Positions 1-7,990 of a stretch of DNA of 64,000 bases are shown one piece after another; positions within the stretch are counted from its first letter, which is position 1; every line of letters begins with the position of its first letter. Source of the stretch: Jiangella alkaliphila (lineage in GTDB: Bacteria; Actinomycetota; Actinomycetes; Jiangellales; Jiangellaceae); the NCBI RefSeq assembly GCF_900105925.1, contig NZ_LT629791.1, forward strand, positions 744,001-808,000. The letters run 5' to 3'. Under the pieces are notes generated by a model. The model was not told where the DNA came from. It searched no databases and saw nothing but the letters and a program-made list of their open reading frames with translations. The position numbers were made by a program, and so were the translations under genes.

Positions 1-282
1 TGGATCGATGACTGGACCAGCTTGGCGGCATGCCGCACCAGCGAGCCAGACGAACTGTTCGTCCAGGGCGCAGCGCAGAACCGGGCCAAGGCCGTGTGCC
101 TGGGCTGCCCGGTACGCACCGAGTGCCTGGCCGACGCGCTGGACAACCGGACGGAGTTCGGTATCTGGGGTGGCATGACGGAGCGAGAGCGTCGTGCCCT
201 CCTCCGCCGCCGTCCCGAGGTCGACTCGTGGCGAGGGCTGCTCGAGGCCGCACGCGAGGAGTACACGGTCAAGGCCGGCTGA
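1..282 (+). CDS. wblA: WhiB-family iron-sulfur regulator, WblA/WhiB4 type (5' truncated)
   Basis: The reading frame is open to the first base of the window, so the true start lies upstream. The visible 93 residues hold the four WhiB cysteines (C11, C33, C36, C42 counted from base 1) that bind a 4Fe-4S cluster, with the CxxCxxxxxC spacing, then the GIWGG turn at 54-58 and a basic tail (ERERRALLRRR) that binds DNA or helps sigma contact. The stretch CRTSEPDELFVQGAAQ and the ending PEVDSW match the WhiB4 (Mycobacterium) / WblA (Streptomyces) subgroup rather than WhiB1 or WhiD. That subgroup is known for redox-linked regulation and, in Streptomyces, control of development and secondary metabolism. 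The subgroup call rests on remembered motif similarity. Confidence 0.9.
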   Translation, partial: WIDDWTSLAACRTSEPDELFVQGAAQNRAKAVCLGCPVRTECLADALDNRTEFGIWGGMTERERRALLRRRPEVDSWRGLLEAAREEYTVKAG

Positions 283-303
283 CACCTCACAGAAGGACGC
301 CGA

Positions 304-328
304 GGCCCCGGGCGACGAGCCCGGGGCC
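304..328. terminator. GC-rich hairpin between convergent genes
   Basis: A perfect 10-bp stem (GGCCCCGGGC / GCCCGGGGCC) with a 5-nt loop lies between the stop of the WhiB gene at 282 and the end of the toxin gene at 337. There is no U-tract on either side, as is usual for actinobacterial terminators. It probably serves both genes. Confidence 0.75.
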
Positions 329-336
329 GGCGCATG

Positions 337-597
337 TCAGAGGGCGTAGTGGTACCGGCACGCGGCGATCCGGATCTCCCCGTCGGCCACTTTGTAGATG
401 AGACGGTGCTCATCAGTGATCCGGCGCGACCAGTAGCCCTGGAACCCATGCTTCAGCGGCTCGGGCTTGCCGATGCCCTCGTTACCGTTGCGCTGCACGT
501 CCTTGATCAGTGCGTTGATCCGCTTGAGTACCTTGCGGTCCTGCGCTTGCCACCAGACGTAGTCCTCCCAAGCGCTCTCGTCCCAGACCAGCTTCAC
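337..597 (-). CDS. yoeB: YoeB-family ribosome-dependent mRNA interferase toxin
   Basis: An 86-residue RelE/YoeB-fold toxin, full length for the family. The catalytic residues fall at the same numbers as in E. coli YoeB: E46, R65 (in EHRLIY), H83 and Y84 near the C-terminus (CRYHYAL). Known family members enter the ribosomal A site and cleave mRNA during translation. The GTG start at 597 overlaps the antitoxin stop as GTGA, which indicates translational coupling with the upstream antitoxin. The module looks intact. Confidence 0.93.
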   Translation of the reverse strand: MKLVWDESAWEDYVWWQAQDRKVLKRINALIKDVQRNGNEGIGKPEPLKHGFQGYWSRRITDEHRLIYKVADGEIRIAACRYHYAL

Positions 598-845
598 TCG
601 ACCAGGTCCCGCTCCGCGCCGCCGCCATGCTCCAGACGGTCGATCGAAGCCAGCAGTCGTCGAGCGTTCTCAGGGCTCTTGAGCAGGTAAGCGGTCTCCT
701 TCAGCGACTGGTAGTCGTCGAGCGCGACGATGACGACAGGATCGTGCCCGGACCGCGTGACGACCACCTCCTCGCGATCGTCGACCACGGCATTGAGCGT
801 CTCCGCGTACTTCGCTCGCGACTCCGAGTACGTCATGGTGCGCAT
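594..845 (-). CDS. yefM: YefM/Phd-family antitoxin
   Basis: An 83-residue antitoxin beginning MRTMTYSESRAKYAETL, the standard Phd/YefM N-terminal DNA-binding fold. The C-terminal part (LLKSPENARRLLASIDRLEHG) matches the helix that wraps and neutralises YoeB. I chose the ATG at 845 because AAGGGA lies about 7 nt upstream; a second ATG at 836 is too far from it, and the frame upstream of 845 codes an unrelated arginine-rich stretch. The gene precedes yoeB with a 4-nt overlap. YefM normally represses its own operon alone and more strongly with YoeB. Confidence 0.92.
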   Translation of the reverse strand: MRTMTYSESRAKYAETLNAVVDDREEVVVTRSGHDPVVIVALDDYQSLKETAYLLKSPENARRLLASIDRLEHGGGAERDLVE

Positions 846-935
846 GCCAGGTTCCCTTCGTCGACGTACAGGAAATTGTACGCGCTTCTGGCGGCGCGCC
901 ACAAACATCCGATGCGGTGAGCCACCGACTCGCCG

Positions 936-2345
936 TCAGGCCCGGTAGTCGCCGACGAGCGTCCGGCGCCACCACGCGCCGGTGTCGCGCCGCTCCCGCC
1001 GGTCGGTGAAGCGGTACCGGTACAGCCGTGCCCGCACGTGGGCCGGCGGCAGGTGGGGGAACGGGTTGTGCCGCAGCAGCGCCAGCAGGTCCGGGTCGTT
1101 GTCGCGCAGCTTCGCCAGCAGCTGCGGGAACCACGGGTGCGCGTAGCTCGGTGAGATCGCGGCGAACCACATCAGCCAGTCCAGCCGCAGGTGGTACGGC
1201 GCCACCTGCCGCGGCCGGCGGCGCACGTCGCCCGGCTTGCCCCTGAACTCGTACTCCTGCCAGACGGTGTCCGCGTTGGGGACGCGGTCGGCGGTCCCCT
1301 CGATGACCACCTCGTGCCGAAGCCGGGTGATGCTGCCGAACGCGCCGTACGTGTTCACCAGCAGCAGCGGGTTGAAGCTGGTGTTCATCACCTGCCGGCT
1401 GGAGACCAGGTTGCGCACCGGCCAGTAGCTCAGCACCGCCAGCACGGCGGCCAGCCCGATGACGGCGCCGGCGTACCAGGCGGGCGGGTCGGACGGCCCG
1501 GACGGCGGATCGACCGGGAGCAGCGCCGACCACAGGCCGCCGCCCACCGCCGTCGTCGCCACCACCATCGTCAGCGCGTTGAGCCAGGCGAAGTTGCCGC
1601 TCAGCACCAGCCAGCCCTGCGTCACGATGACGACGACGGCGGCAACGGTACGCACCGGCTGCGGCCCGAACAGCAGGAACGGGACGACCAGCTGGGTCAC
1701 GTGGTTCGCGGCCGCCTCCGCCCGGTGCGCCCACCGCGGCAGCCGGTGGAACCACCAGCTCAGCGGGTTCGGCATCGGCTGCGTCTCGTGGTGGTAGTAC
1801 AGGCAGGTCAGGTCGCGCCAGCACCGGTCGCCGCGCAGCTTGATCAGCCCGGCGCCGAACTCCAGCCGGAACAGCACCCACCACAGCGCGACCAGCACCA
1901 GCAGCGGCGGCGGCACCGGCGCCGGACCGAGGAAGATCGCCAGGAACCCGACCTCGCACAGCAGCGACTCCCAGCCGAAGCCGTACCAGACCTGCCCGAC
2001 CTGCACGATCGACAGGTACAGCGCCCACGGCACCGCCCAGGCCAGCAGGTTCGCCCACACCGGCAGGTCGTCGGCCAGGCCGAGCAGCAGGCCCGCCGAC
2101 CACAGCACACCCAGCCACGCGACGGCGGCGAAGAAGCGGTCGGAGTAGTGCAGCTGGAACAGGCTCGGCGCGCTGCGGAACGGCACCCGCGCGACGTACC
2201 GCGGGACGGGTGTCAGGCCGCGTTCGCCGATCAGCGCGCGGAACTGGCGGACGGCGCCGAGGAACGCCAGCAGGTAGACGACCGCCAGCGCCCGCTGGAA
2301 CACCAGCCGGCCCAGCCAGTAGCCCTCGGCGGAGAACCAGTCCAT
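936..2345 (-). CDS. Lipase maturation factor family membrane protein
   Basis: A 469-residue polytopic membrane protein beginning MDWFSAEGYWLGRLVFQRAL. It has many hydrophobic segments (for example around residues 10-30, 65-85 and 95-150), and its C-terminal soluble half contains YEFRGKPGD, FAAISPSYAHPWF and RYRYRFTDR. These are hallmarks of the LMF1-like family. In vertebrates LMF1 assists lipase folding in the ER; the bacterial members have no established role. The start at 2345 gives the expected family N-terminus; the frame extends further upstream but codes low-complexity residues. It is divergent from the small gene at 2459. Confidence 0.85.
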   Translation of the reverse strand: MDWFSAEGYWLGRLVFQRALAVVYLLAFLGAVRQFRALIGERGLTPVPRYVARVPFRSAPSLFQLHYSDRFFAAVAWLGVLWSAGLLLGLADDLPVWANLLAWAVPWALYLSIVQVGQVWYGFGWESLLCEVGFLAIFLGPAPVPPPLLVLVALWWVLFRLEFGAGLIKLRGDRCWRDLTCLYYHHETQPMPNPLSWWFHRLPRWAHRAEAAANHVTQLVVPFLLFGPQPVRTVAAVVVIVTQGWLVLSGNFAWLNALTMVVATTAVGGGLWSALLPVDPPSGPSDPPAWYAGAVIGLAAVLAVLSYWPVRNLVSSRQVMNTSFNPLLLVNTYGAFGSITRLRHEVVIEGTADRVPNADTVWQEYEFRGKPGDVRRRPRQVAPYHLRLDWLMWFAAISPSYAHPWFPQLLAKLRDNDPDLLALLRHNPFPHLPPAHVRARLYRYRFTDRRERRDTGAWWRRTLVGDYRA

Positions 2346-2458
2346 GACACGCGCCTCCGCACGTAGGGTGCCCGGCGATCGCCTGGTCAAACGTCCTGCC
2401 CGACACTCGTACGTCCGGCGAATATCCTTGCTTTGACATCGCGAGCGAAGGAGGACCG

Positions 2459-2599
2459 ATGACGAAGCGCGAGACGGTCGAGGCGGCGCTTCGCGCGACG
2501 ACAGCGCGGCAGGCCCGCCGGCGACTGGGCGAACTCGTCGCGGCATCCGGTCTGACGCCCGCCGAGCTCGACCGCGAGGCGGAGCAGGCGTGGCACTGA
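2459..2599 (+). CDS. Short VapB-like antitoxin (probably degenerate)
   Basis: This small frame encodes 46 residues starting MTKRETVEAALRATTARQ. AAGGAGG at 2448-2454 sits just before the ATG, and a -10-like TATCCT lies at 2423-2428. The TKRETVEAALR stretch resembles the helix that follows the ribbon-helix-helix strand in VapB antitoxins, but the DNA-binding strand expected before it is missing, and the upstream frame does not supply it. The gene overlaps the PIN-domain frame by 10 nt, as in vapBC operons. It is either a minimal antitoxin or a remnant. Confidence 0.55.
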   Translation: MTKRETVEAALRATTARQARRRLGELVAASGLTPAELDREAEQAWH

Positions 2600-2829
2600 C
2601 GGGCTACCTGTTCGACCCGTCGGTCATCCACCGGCTGGCGAGGCCCCAGGTCGCAGATCGAGTCGACGTACTCGGCGTCCAGCGGCCGCTGTACCGGTGC
2701 GCGGTCACCGACCTCGAGGTCCTGCGCGGTTCGGTCTCTCCAGCCGACTACGAAGCACGGCGTGCGGCGCGGCACCTGGCATCGTGGTCGCCGGCGGAAT
2801 GGATCGTGCCGGCCGGATCGGTCGACTGA
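2590..2829 (+). pseudogene. Truncated PIN-domain (VapC-like) toxin
   Basis: Only 79 residues remain of a domain that is normally about 130. The N-terminal acidic motif (LFDPSVIHRL, D9) and the second acidic residue (TDLEVLRG) are present, but the frame stops at SVD before the two later aspartates of the PIN active site. The next gene, menC, begins 4 nt later, so the 3' half appears to have been deleted at the junction. Without the C-terminal acidic residues the protein should not act as an RNase. It could still be translated from the GTG at 2590. Confidence 0.65.
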
Positions 2830-2833
2830 CCTG

Positions 2834-3820
2834 GTGACTGCCGACCTCGACTTCGCGGGCGCGCTGGTCTACGCGATCCCGCTGCGCATGCGCTTCCGCG
2901 GCATCACCGTCCGCGAGGGCATGCTGATCGAAGGGCCGGCCGGGTGGGGCGAGTTCTGCCCGTTCGCCGACTACGACGACGCCGAGTCGGTGTCGTGGCT
3001 GCTGGCCGCCGTCGAGCAGGCGACGCGGCCGCCGCCGGCGCGGGTGCGCGGCCGCATCGCGGTCAACTGCACGGTCCCGGCGGTCGGCCCGGAGCGGGCG
3101 CACGCTCTCGTCGCGGCCTCGGGGTGCACGACGGCGAAGGTGAAGGTCGCCGACCATCCGGACGCGCTGTCCGAGGACCTGGCCCGCGTCGAGGCGGTCC
3201 GGGCGGCGCTCGGTCCGGCGGGACGGGTGCGGGTCGACGCCAACGCGGTGTGGGACGTGGCGACAGCGGTGCGGTCGCTGCGGCTGCTGGACGGGGCGGC
3301 GGGTGGGCTGGAGTACGCGGAGCAGCCGTGCCGGACGCCGGACGAGCTGGCGGCGGTGCGGCGTGCGGTGGACGTCCCGATCGCGGCCGACGAGTCCATC
3401 CGCCGTGCCGACGATCCGCTCCGCGTCGCCGTCGCGGGCGCCGCCGACATCGCCGTCGTCAAGGGGACGCCGCTGGGCGGGGCGCGGCGGGCGCTGCGGG
3501 TCGCGGAGGCTTCCGGGCTGCCGTGCGTCGTGTCGTCGGCGCTAGAGACCAGCGTCGGGCTGGCCGGTCAGCTGGCGCTCGCGGCGGCGCTGCCGGAGCT
3601 GCCGTACGCGTGCGGGCTCGGCACGCTCTCGCTGTTCACCGGCGACCTGGTCGGCGACGACGCCAGCCTGCGGCCCGTGGACGGTGCGATCGACGTCCCA
3701 GCTGCACCGCCCGCCCCGGACCCGGCGAAGCTGGCCGAGTTCCGCCACCCCGATCCCGAACGGGACCGATGGTGGCGGGACCGGCTGGCCCGGGTCCGGG
3801 CGCTGGCGGTGCCGGGCTGA
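2834..3820 (+). CDS. menC: o-Succinylbenzoate synthase (menaquinone synthesis)
   Basis: An enolase-superfamily enzyme of 328 residues, which dehydrates SHCHC to o-succinylbenzoate in menaquinone synthesis. Active-site residues are visible: K102/K104 in AKVKV, the metal ligands D135 (VDANAVW), E163 (EQPC) and D186 (ADES), and K210 (VVKGTP). I chose the GTG at 2834 because it gives the family N-terminus ADLDFAGALVYAIPLRMRF; a longer frame from 2762 would overlap the PIN remnant and adds only arginine-rich residues. The stop abuts the end of the convergent FAD gene with no space for a terminator. Other men genes are not in the window. Confidence 0.93.
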   Translation: MTADLDFAGALVYAIPLRMRFRGITVREGMLIEGPAGWGEFCPFADYDDAESVSWLLAAVEQATRPPPARVRGRIAVNCTVPAVGPERAHALVAASGCTTAKVKVADHPDALSEDLARVEAVRAALGPAGRVRVDANAVWDVATAVRSLRLLDGAAGGLEYAEQPCRTPDELAAVRRAVDVPIAADESIRRADDPLRVAVAGAADIAVVKGTPLGGARRALRVAEASGLPCVVSSALETSVGLAGQLALAAALPELPYACGLGTLSLFTGDLVGDDASLRPVDGAIDVPAAPPAPDPAKLAEFRHPDPERDRWWRDRLARVRALAVPG

Positions 3821-5137
3821 TCAGTTCCGGCCGAGGGCGGCGTGGCCCTGGGCGAAGAACCCGTCCGGGTCGTACGCGGCCTTCACCGAGCAGAGCCGGG
3901 CGTAGTCGGCCGGTGTGTAGGCGGCCGACGTCCGGGTGGTGTCGGCGAGGAAGTTGAGGAACGCGCCGCCGATGCCGTGCGGGCGCAGCCGGTCGACGAA
4001 CTCCGGCGTCGGCGTGTCGAGGATGACGCTGAACGGCACGCCGCGGTGGCTGACCGGACCGGCGCCGGGGCCGGGGCGGGCGGTCGCGCCGCCGTAGTTG
4101 CGGATCTCGACCGCCGAGCCGGCCTCGGCCGCCTCGACGACCGTGTCGACAACGTCGTCGCCGAGGGCCGGGAAGAAGTCGAAGAACCGGGCCGGTGTGC
4201 CGCCCATCGCGGCGTCGGCGTAGTCCATGCTCCGGTAGCCGTCGACCAGCGCCGGCCCGGCGGCCAGCCGCAGCGGGCGGAGCAGCCGCTCGGCGTCGTC
4301 GGCGCGGCCGGTGTACAGGGCCTTGATGCCCAGCGCCCGGCGGCCGCGCAGCTCGGCCGGCATCGCCTCGACGTCCGGGATCTTGGTCAGGACGACCGCA
4401 CTGCTCATCTCGTCGGGCGCGGCGGCGGCCCAGTCGCGGTACACGCGCAGCGCGTCGGCCGCGCGGGACACGTCGAACCAGGAGATGCCGCCATAGACCT
4501 GCGCGACGGGGTAGACGCGGAACTCCAGCGACGTGACGACGCCGAAGCCGCCGCCACCGCCGCGGATCGCCCAGAACAAGTCCGGGTGCCGGTCGGGGCT
4601 GACGGTCAGCAGCCTGCCGTCGGCCGTCACGATGTCGGCGGAGAGGACGCTGTCGGCGGCGAAGCCGTGCTTGCGGGCCAGCCAGCCCATGCCGCCGCCG
4701 AGCGTGTAGCCCGTGACGCCCACCGTCGGCGACGAGCCGGACAGCGGCGCGAGGCCGTACGGACGGGTCGCCGCCAGCACGTCGCCCCAAAGGGTGCCGG
4801 GCCGGACGCGGGCGACCTGGCGGATCGGGTCGACGAACACCGACGACATCGCCGTCGTCTTGAGCAGCAGCCCGCCGTTGTTCGGGACGTACGTGCCGTG
4901 GCCGGTTGCCTGGACCGAGAACGGCAGGCCGTGCTCGCGGGCCGCGCGCACCGCGGCCTGCGCGTCGGCCGTCGACCGCGCCTCGACCACCACGTCCGGC
5001 CGCGGGTCGAGCGTCGGCAGCAGCGGCTTGCGGTGCTGGTCGTACCCGGCGTCGCCCGGCTCGTGGACGTCGCCCGCGATGGCGCCGCGCAGCACGGTCG
5101 CCGCGGTGGTCTGCTGGTGCTGGATCGTGATCGTCAT
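3821..5137 (-). CDS. FAD-linked oxidoreductase (berberine-bridge / PCMH type)
   Basis: A 438-residue flavoprotein. The PCMH-type FAD domain spans roughly residues 45-215: it has PFSVQATGHGTYVP, with the histidine that often carries covalent FAD, then GSSPTVGVTGYTLGGGMGW and WAIRGGGGGFGVV. The C-terminus has the BBE signature AAYDPDGFF. Family members oxidise sugars, alkaloids or phenolic compounds; the substrate here is unknown. No signal peptide is visible. AGAGGAG lies just before the ATG at 5137. It lies downstream of a large LuxR-type regulator on the same strand, with a 19-bp perfect dyad at 5255-5273 in between. Confidence 0.85.
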   Translation of the reverse strand: MTITIQHQQTTAATVLRGAIAGDVHEPGDAGYDQHRKPLLPTLDPRPDVVVEARSTADAQAAVRAAREHGLPFSVQATGHGTYVPNNGGLLLKTTAMSSVFVDPIRQVARVRPGTLWGDVLAATRPYGLAPLSGSSPTVGVTGYTLGGGMGWLARKHGFAADSVLSADIVTADGRLLTVSPDRHPDLFWAIRGGGGGFGVVTSLEFRVYPVAQVYGGISWFDVSRAADALRVYRDWAAAAPDEMSSAVVLTKIPDVEAMPAELRGRRALGIKALYTGRADDAERLLRPLRLAAGPALVDGYRSMDYADAAMGGTPARFFDFFPALGDDVVDTVVEAAEAGSAVEIRNYGGATARPGPGAGPVSHRGVPFSVILDTPTPEFVDRLRPHGIGGAFLNFLADTTRTSAAYTPADYARLCSVKAAYDPDGFFAQGHAALGRN

Positions 5138-5254
5138 CGTGGTCTCCTCTGGGCGGTCTCACCCGGTACGTCGTCGGGCGGAACCCGTTTTCGACATCCG
5201 CGGCGGAACTTTTTCTCGATGACTTCACGATCGCCGTGAGGGGTGGGTCCGGAC

Positions 5255-5273
5255 ATCCGTGCTGAGCACGGAT
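5255..5273. promoter_or_regulatory. 19-bp perfect dyad upstream of the FAD oxidoreductase
   Basis: ATCCGTGCT-G-AGCACGGAT is a perfect 9-1-9 inverted repeat. It lies 17 bp past the stop of the LuxR-type regulator and 118 bp upstream of the oxidoreductase start, both on the minus strand. A one-base loop is a poor RNA hairpin, so an operator is more likely. A second short repeat (TCACG-N5-CGTGA, 5225-5239) is adjacent. Confidence 0.4.
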
Positions 5274-5289
5274 CGACCACGGAAAGCAC

Positions 5290-7950
5290 TCAGTGGGCGG
5301 CCAGCAGCAGGCTGCGCTCCCACTGGTAGCGGCAGGCGGCCGCGTCGAGCGTCTCGGCGGTCGCGAGCACGCCGTCGCGGTCGTCGGCGGCCAGCGCCGC
5401 GGCCCGGTCGACGACGGCGGCCGCCACCACGTTGTCGCTGGTGAACGGGCGGGCGCGGCCGATCCGCTCGGCGGCGTCGGGCAGCTCGGCCAGCACCGCG
5501 GCCTCGGCCCAGGCGGCGGCGTACCAGGGCCGCCAGATCAGCTCGAACCAGCTGCGGAACTCCTCCGGCGGCCGGTGCAGGACGGCGACCGCGTCGGCGG
5601 GGCGGCCGAGGTGCAGCGCCTCGAGGGCGGCGAAGAAGCTCTCGACCGAGCGCTGGTCGTGCGGCCGCCGCTCGGCCGACCCGACGCCTGCCTCGACGTC
5701 GCGCCAGACGTCCTGCGCGGCGGCGTCGCCGCGGGCACCGTGGACGGCGCCGAGCGCGGCGGCGACCCGGCGCAGCGACGGGATGCGCGGCCGGCCGGCG
5801 CCCTCCCAGCTCTCCCGGAACAGCTCGCCGACGGCGACCGCCTCGGTCCAGTCGCCGGTCAGCACCATGACCACGATGAGCCGGGCCGTCCCGACGTGCG
5901 CCACCTCGCGCTGCGACGGCAGGGCGCGCAGCGTCTCGGCGGCCTGCCGGGCCCGCCGGAGGTCGCCGGCCGCGATCGCCGACTCCGTGGCCATGCCGTA
6001 GGCGTCGGACAGCTCGAAGCCGCGCTCCGGATCGGGCGGCCCGGCCAGCAGCGCAGTCCGGCGCAGCGCGCTCTCCAGCGCGGCGCGGGCCTCGCCGCGG
6101 GCGAGGCGCAGCCCGGTGAGCTGGTCGAGGGCGGCGCTCTCGACGATCGGGTCGCCGCTCTCGCGGGCCAGCTCGATCGCCCGCTCGGTGGCCGCGACGG
6201 TGCCCGGCTCGTCGTCGGCGGCGGCGAACGCCTCGACGACGGCGCACCGGGCGCGTGTGCCGGGGTCGTCGGCCAGCCGCGTCGCGGTGGCGAGCCAGCC
6301 GGCGGCCGTGGCCGCGGGAGGGACCTCGGCGAGGATCCCGGCCGAGCGGTGCACCAGCTCCGCCGCGTGGGCGTACTGGTGGGCGACGAGGACGGCGTCG
6401 CCGGCCCGCTCCGCCACCTCCGCCGCCGCGAGGTGCAGCCGCAGCGCCTCGTCGCCGGCCAGCCGGGACCGGGCCGACCCGGCGGCGAGCCGCAGCTGGG
6501 CGGCCCGGCCCGCGTCGTCGGGCGCGAGCGCGGCGGCCTGCTCGAACCGGCGCTGCGCCTCGGCCGGCCGCCCGCGACGGTGGCAGAGCCGGCCCAGCAA
6601 CGCCGCCGCCTCCGCGGAGGCGGACCAGGCGACGGCGGCGCGGAGGTCGTCGGCCAGGCGGTCGAAGCGGCCGCGCCAGTCAGGGGCCGCGGCATCGGCG
6701 TCCAGCAGCGCGGTCCCTCCGCCGACGCACCAGCGCAGGTGGGCGGCGTGGACGGCGTCGGCCTCGCCGGCCGCGGCCAGCAGCTCGGCGCCGTACTGCC
6801 GGATCGTCTCCAGCGCCTGGTACCGCGTCCCGTCCCCGCCCGCGACCGGGACCAGCAGGCTGTCGTCGGCCAGCGCCGCCAGCACGCGACCGGCCGACGA
6901 CGGCGCGACCCCGGCCACCGCGGCGGCCGCGTCGGCCCGGAACGGCGCCGCGAACACCGACACCCGGCGCAACACCGCCCGGCCGTCGTCGTCGAGGAGG
7001 TCGTGACTCCAGTCCAGCGCCGACCGCAGCGAGCCGTGCCGTCCGCCACCGCGACGGGCGCCGTCTAGCAGCCGGAGCCGGTCGCCCAGGCCGCTCTCCA
7101 GCCCGTCCAGGCCGACGGCCGGCAGGCGCGCGGCGGCCAGCTCGATCGCCAGCGGGCTGCCGTCGAGCGCGGCGCAGATCGCGGCCACTCGCTCGTCGGC
7201 AGCGGCGTCCAGCACCGCGCCGGCCGCCCTGGCCCGCTCGCCGAACAACGCCACAGCGGCGGCGCCGAGCCCGCCCACCGGCACCACCCACTCGAACGGC
7301 AGCAGCAGCCGCGACCGGCTGGTGGCCAGCACCGTCAGCCCGGGCGCGGCGGCCAGCAGCGGCTCCACGAGCCCGGCGACGCCGTCGAGCACGTGCTCGC
7401 AGTTGTCCAGCACCAGCAGCGCCGAGCGCCCGCGCGCCCACCCGAGCACGGTGTCGAGCGCCGTCCGGCCGGGCTGCTCGCCCAGGCCCAGCGCCGTCGC
7501 GACCGCGGCCGGGACGGCGTCGCCGTCGGGCACCGGGACGAGGTCGGCGTACCAGACGCCGCCGGCGAACCGGTCCGTGACACCGGCCGCGACGGCCAGC
7601 GCCAGCCGGGTCTTGCCGACCCCGCCCGGCCCGACGGCGACGACCAGCCGCTGCTCATCGACCGCCGCCAGCAGCGCGGCCCGTTCGTCCTCGCGCCCGA
7701 CGAACGACGTCAGAGGCGCGGGCAACTCGGGCGCCGGCACCCCCGCCGGGCCATCCGGCACGACCGACGGCGCCAGCGCGGCCAGCGCCCGCCGGTCGCT
7801 CGCGCCGAACTTGCGCAGCAGCGCCGACACGTGGCTCTCGACGGTGCGGACGGAGATGACGAAGCGGGCGGCGATCTCGGCGTTGGTCAGGTGCTGGCCG
7901 AGCGCCGCGAGCACCTCGGCCTCGCGCGCCGAGATCTCCGGGGCCACCAC
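5290..7950 (-). CDS. LuxR-type HTH plus NB-ARC-like ATPase regulator
   Basis: About 886 residues. An N-terminal LuxR helix-turn-helix (residues about 6-60: ISAREAEVLAALGQHLTNAEI, then RTVESHVSALLRKFGASDR) precedes an AAA/STAND-type ATPase with P-loop VGPGGVGKT at about 107-114 and Walker-B-like SALLVLDNCEHV. A long alpha-helical TPR-like half rich in Ala, Leu and Glu follows. The HTH is at the N-terminus, whereas MalT/LAL regulators carry it at the C-terminus; N-terminal-HTH proteins of this kind are common in actinomycetes. Start choice: GTG 7950, because an upstream ATG at 7992 would overlap the divergent HAD gene. It probably acts on a neighbouring promoter, for example through the dyad at 5255. 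Confidence 0.85.
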   Translation of the reverse strand: MVAPEISAREAEVLAALGQHLTNAEIAARFVISVRTVESHVSALLRKFGASDRRALAALAPSVVPDGPAGVPAPELPAPLTSFVGREDERAALLAAVDEQRLVVAVGPGGVGKTRLALAVAAGVTDRFAGGVWYADLVPVPDGDAVPAAVATALGLGEQPGRTALDTVLGWARGRSALLVLDNCEHVLDGVAGLVEPLLAAAPGLTVLATSRSRLLLPFEWVVPVGGLGAAAVALFGERARAAGAVLDAAADERVAAICAALDGSPLAIELAAARLPAVGLDGLESGLGDRLRLLDGARRGGGRHGSLRSALDWSHDLLDDDGRAVLRRVSVFAAPFRADAAAAVAGVAPSSAGRVLAALADDSLLVPVAGGDGTRYQALETIRQYGAELLAAAGEADAVHAAHLRWCVGGGTALLDADAAAPDWRGRFDRLADDLRAAVAWSASAEAAALLGRLCHRRGRPAEAQRRFEQAAALAPDDAGRAAQLRLAAGSARSRLAGDEALRLHLAAAEVAERAGDAVLVAHQYAHAAELVHRSAGILAEVPPAATAAGWLATATRLADDPGTRARCAVVEAFAAADDEPGTVAATERAIELARESGDPIVESAALDQLTGLRLARGEARAALESALRRTALLAGPPDPERGFELSDAYGMATESAIAAGDLRRARQAAETLRALPSQREVAHVGTARLIVVMVLTGDWTEAVAVGELFRESWEGAGRPRIPSLRRVAAALGAVHGARGDAAAQDVWRDVEAGVGSAERRPHDQRSVESFFAALEALHLGRPADAVAVLHRPPEEFRSWFELIWRPWYAAAWAEAAVLAELPDAAERIGRARPFTSDNVVAAAVVDRAAALAADDRDGVLATAETLDAAACRYQWERSLLLAAH

Positions 7951-7977
7951 CCGGCCATTGTGGCCCAGGACGCGGCC

Positions 7978-7983
7978 TAGAGT
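7978..7983 (+). promoter_or_regulatory. -10 hexamer of leaderless HAD gene
   Basis: TAGAGT ends 7 nt before the ATG at 7991. This fits a -10 element whose transcript would begin at or next to the start codon. No Shine-Dalgarno sequence is present. Confidence 0.5.
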
Positions 7984-7990
7984 GCTGACC

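Noticed and set aside
1191-2366. Long plus-strand frame opposite the lipase-maturation-factor gene
   Set aside because: Low-complexity His/Gln/Arg-rich product, antisense to a gene with clear family motifs; typical shadow frame of high-GC DNA.
3842-5239. 465-codon plus-strand frame opposite the FAD oxidoreductase
   Set aside because: No recognisable domain; composition is the mirror of the real minus-strand gene.
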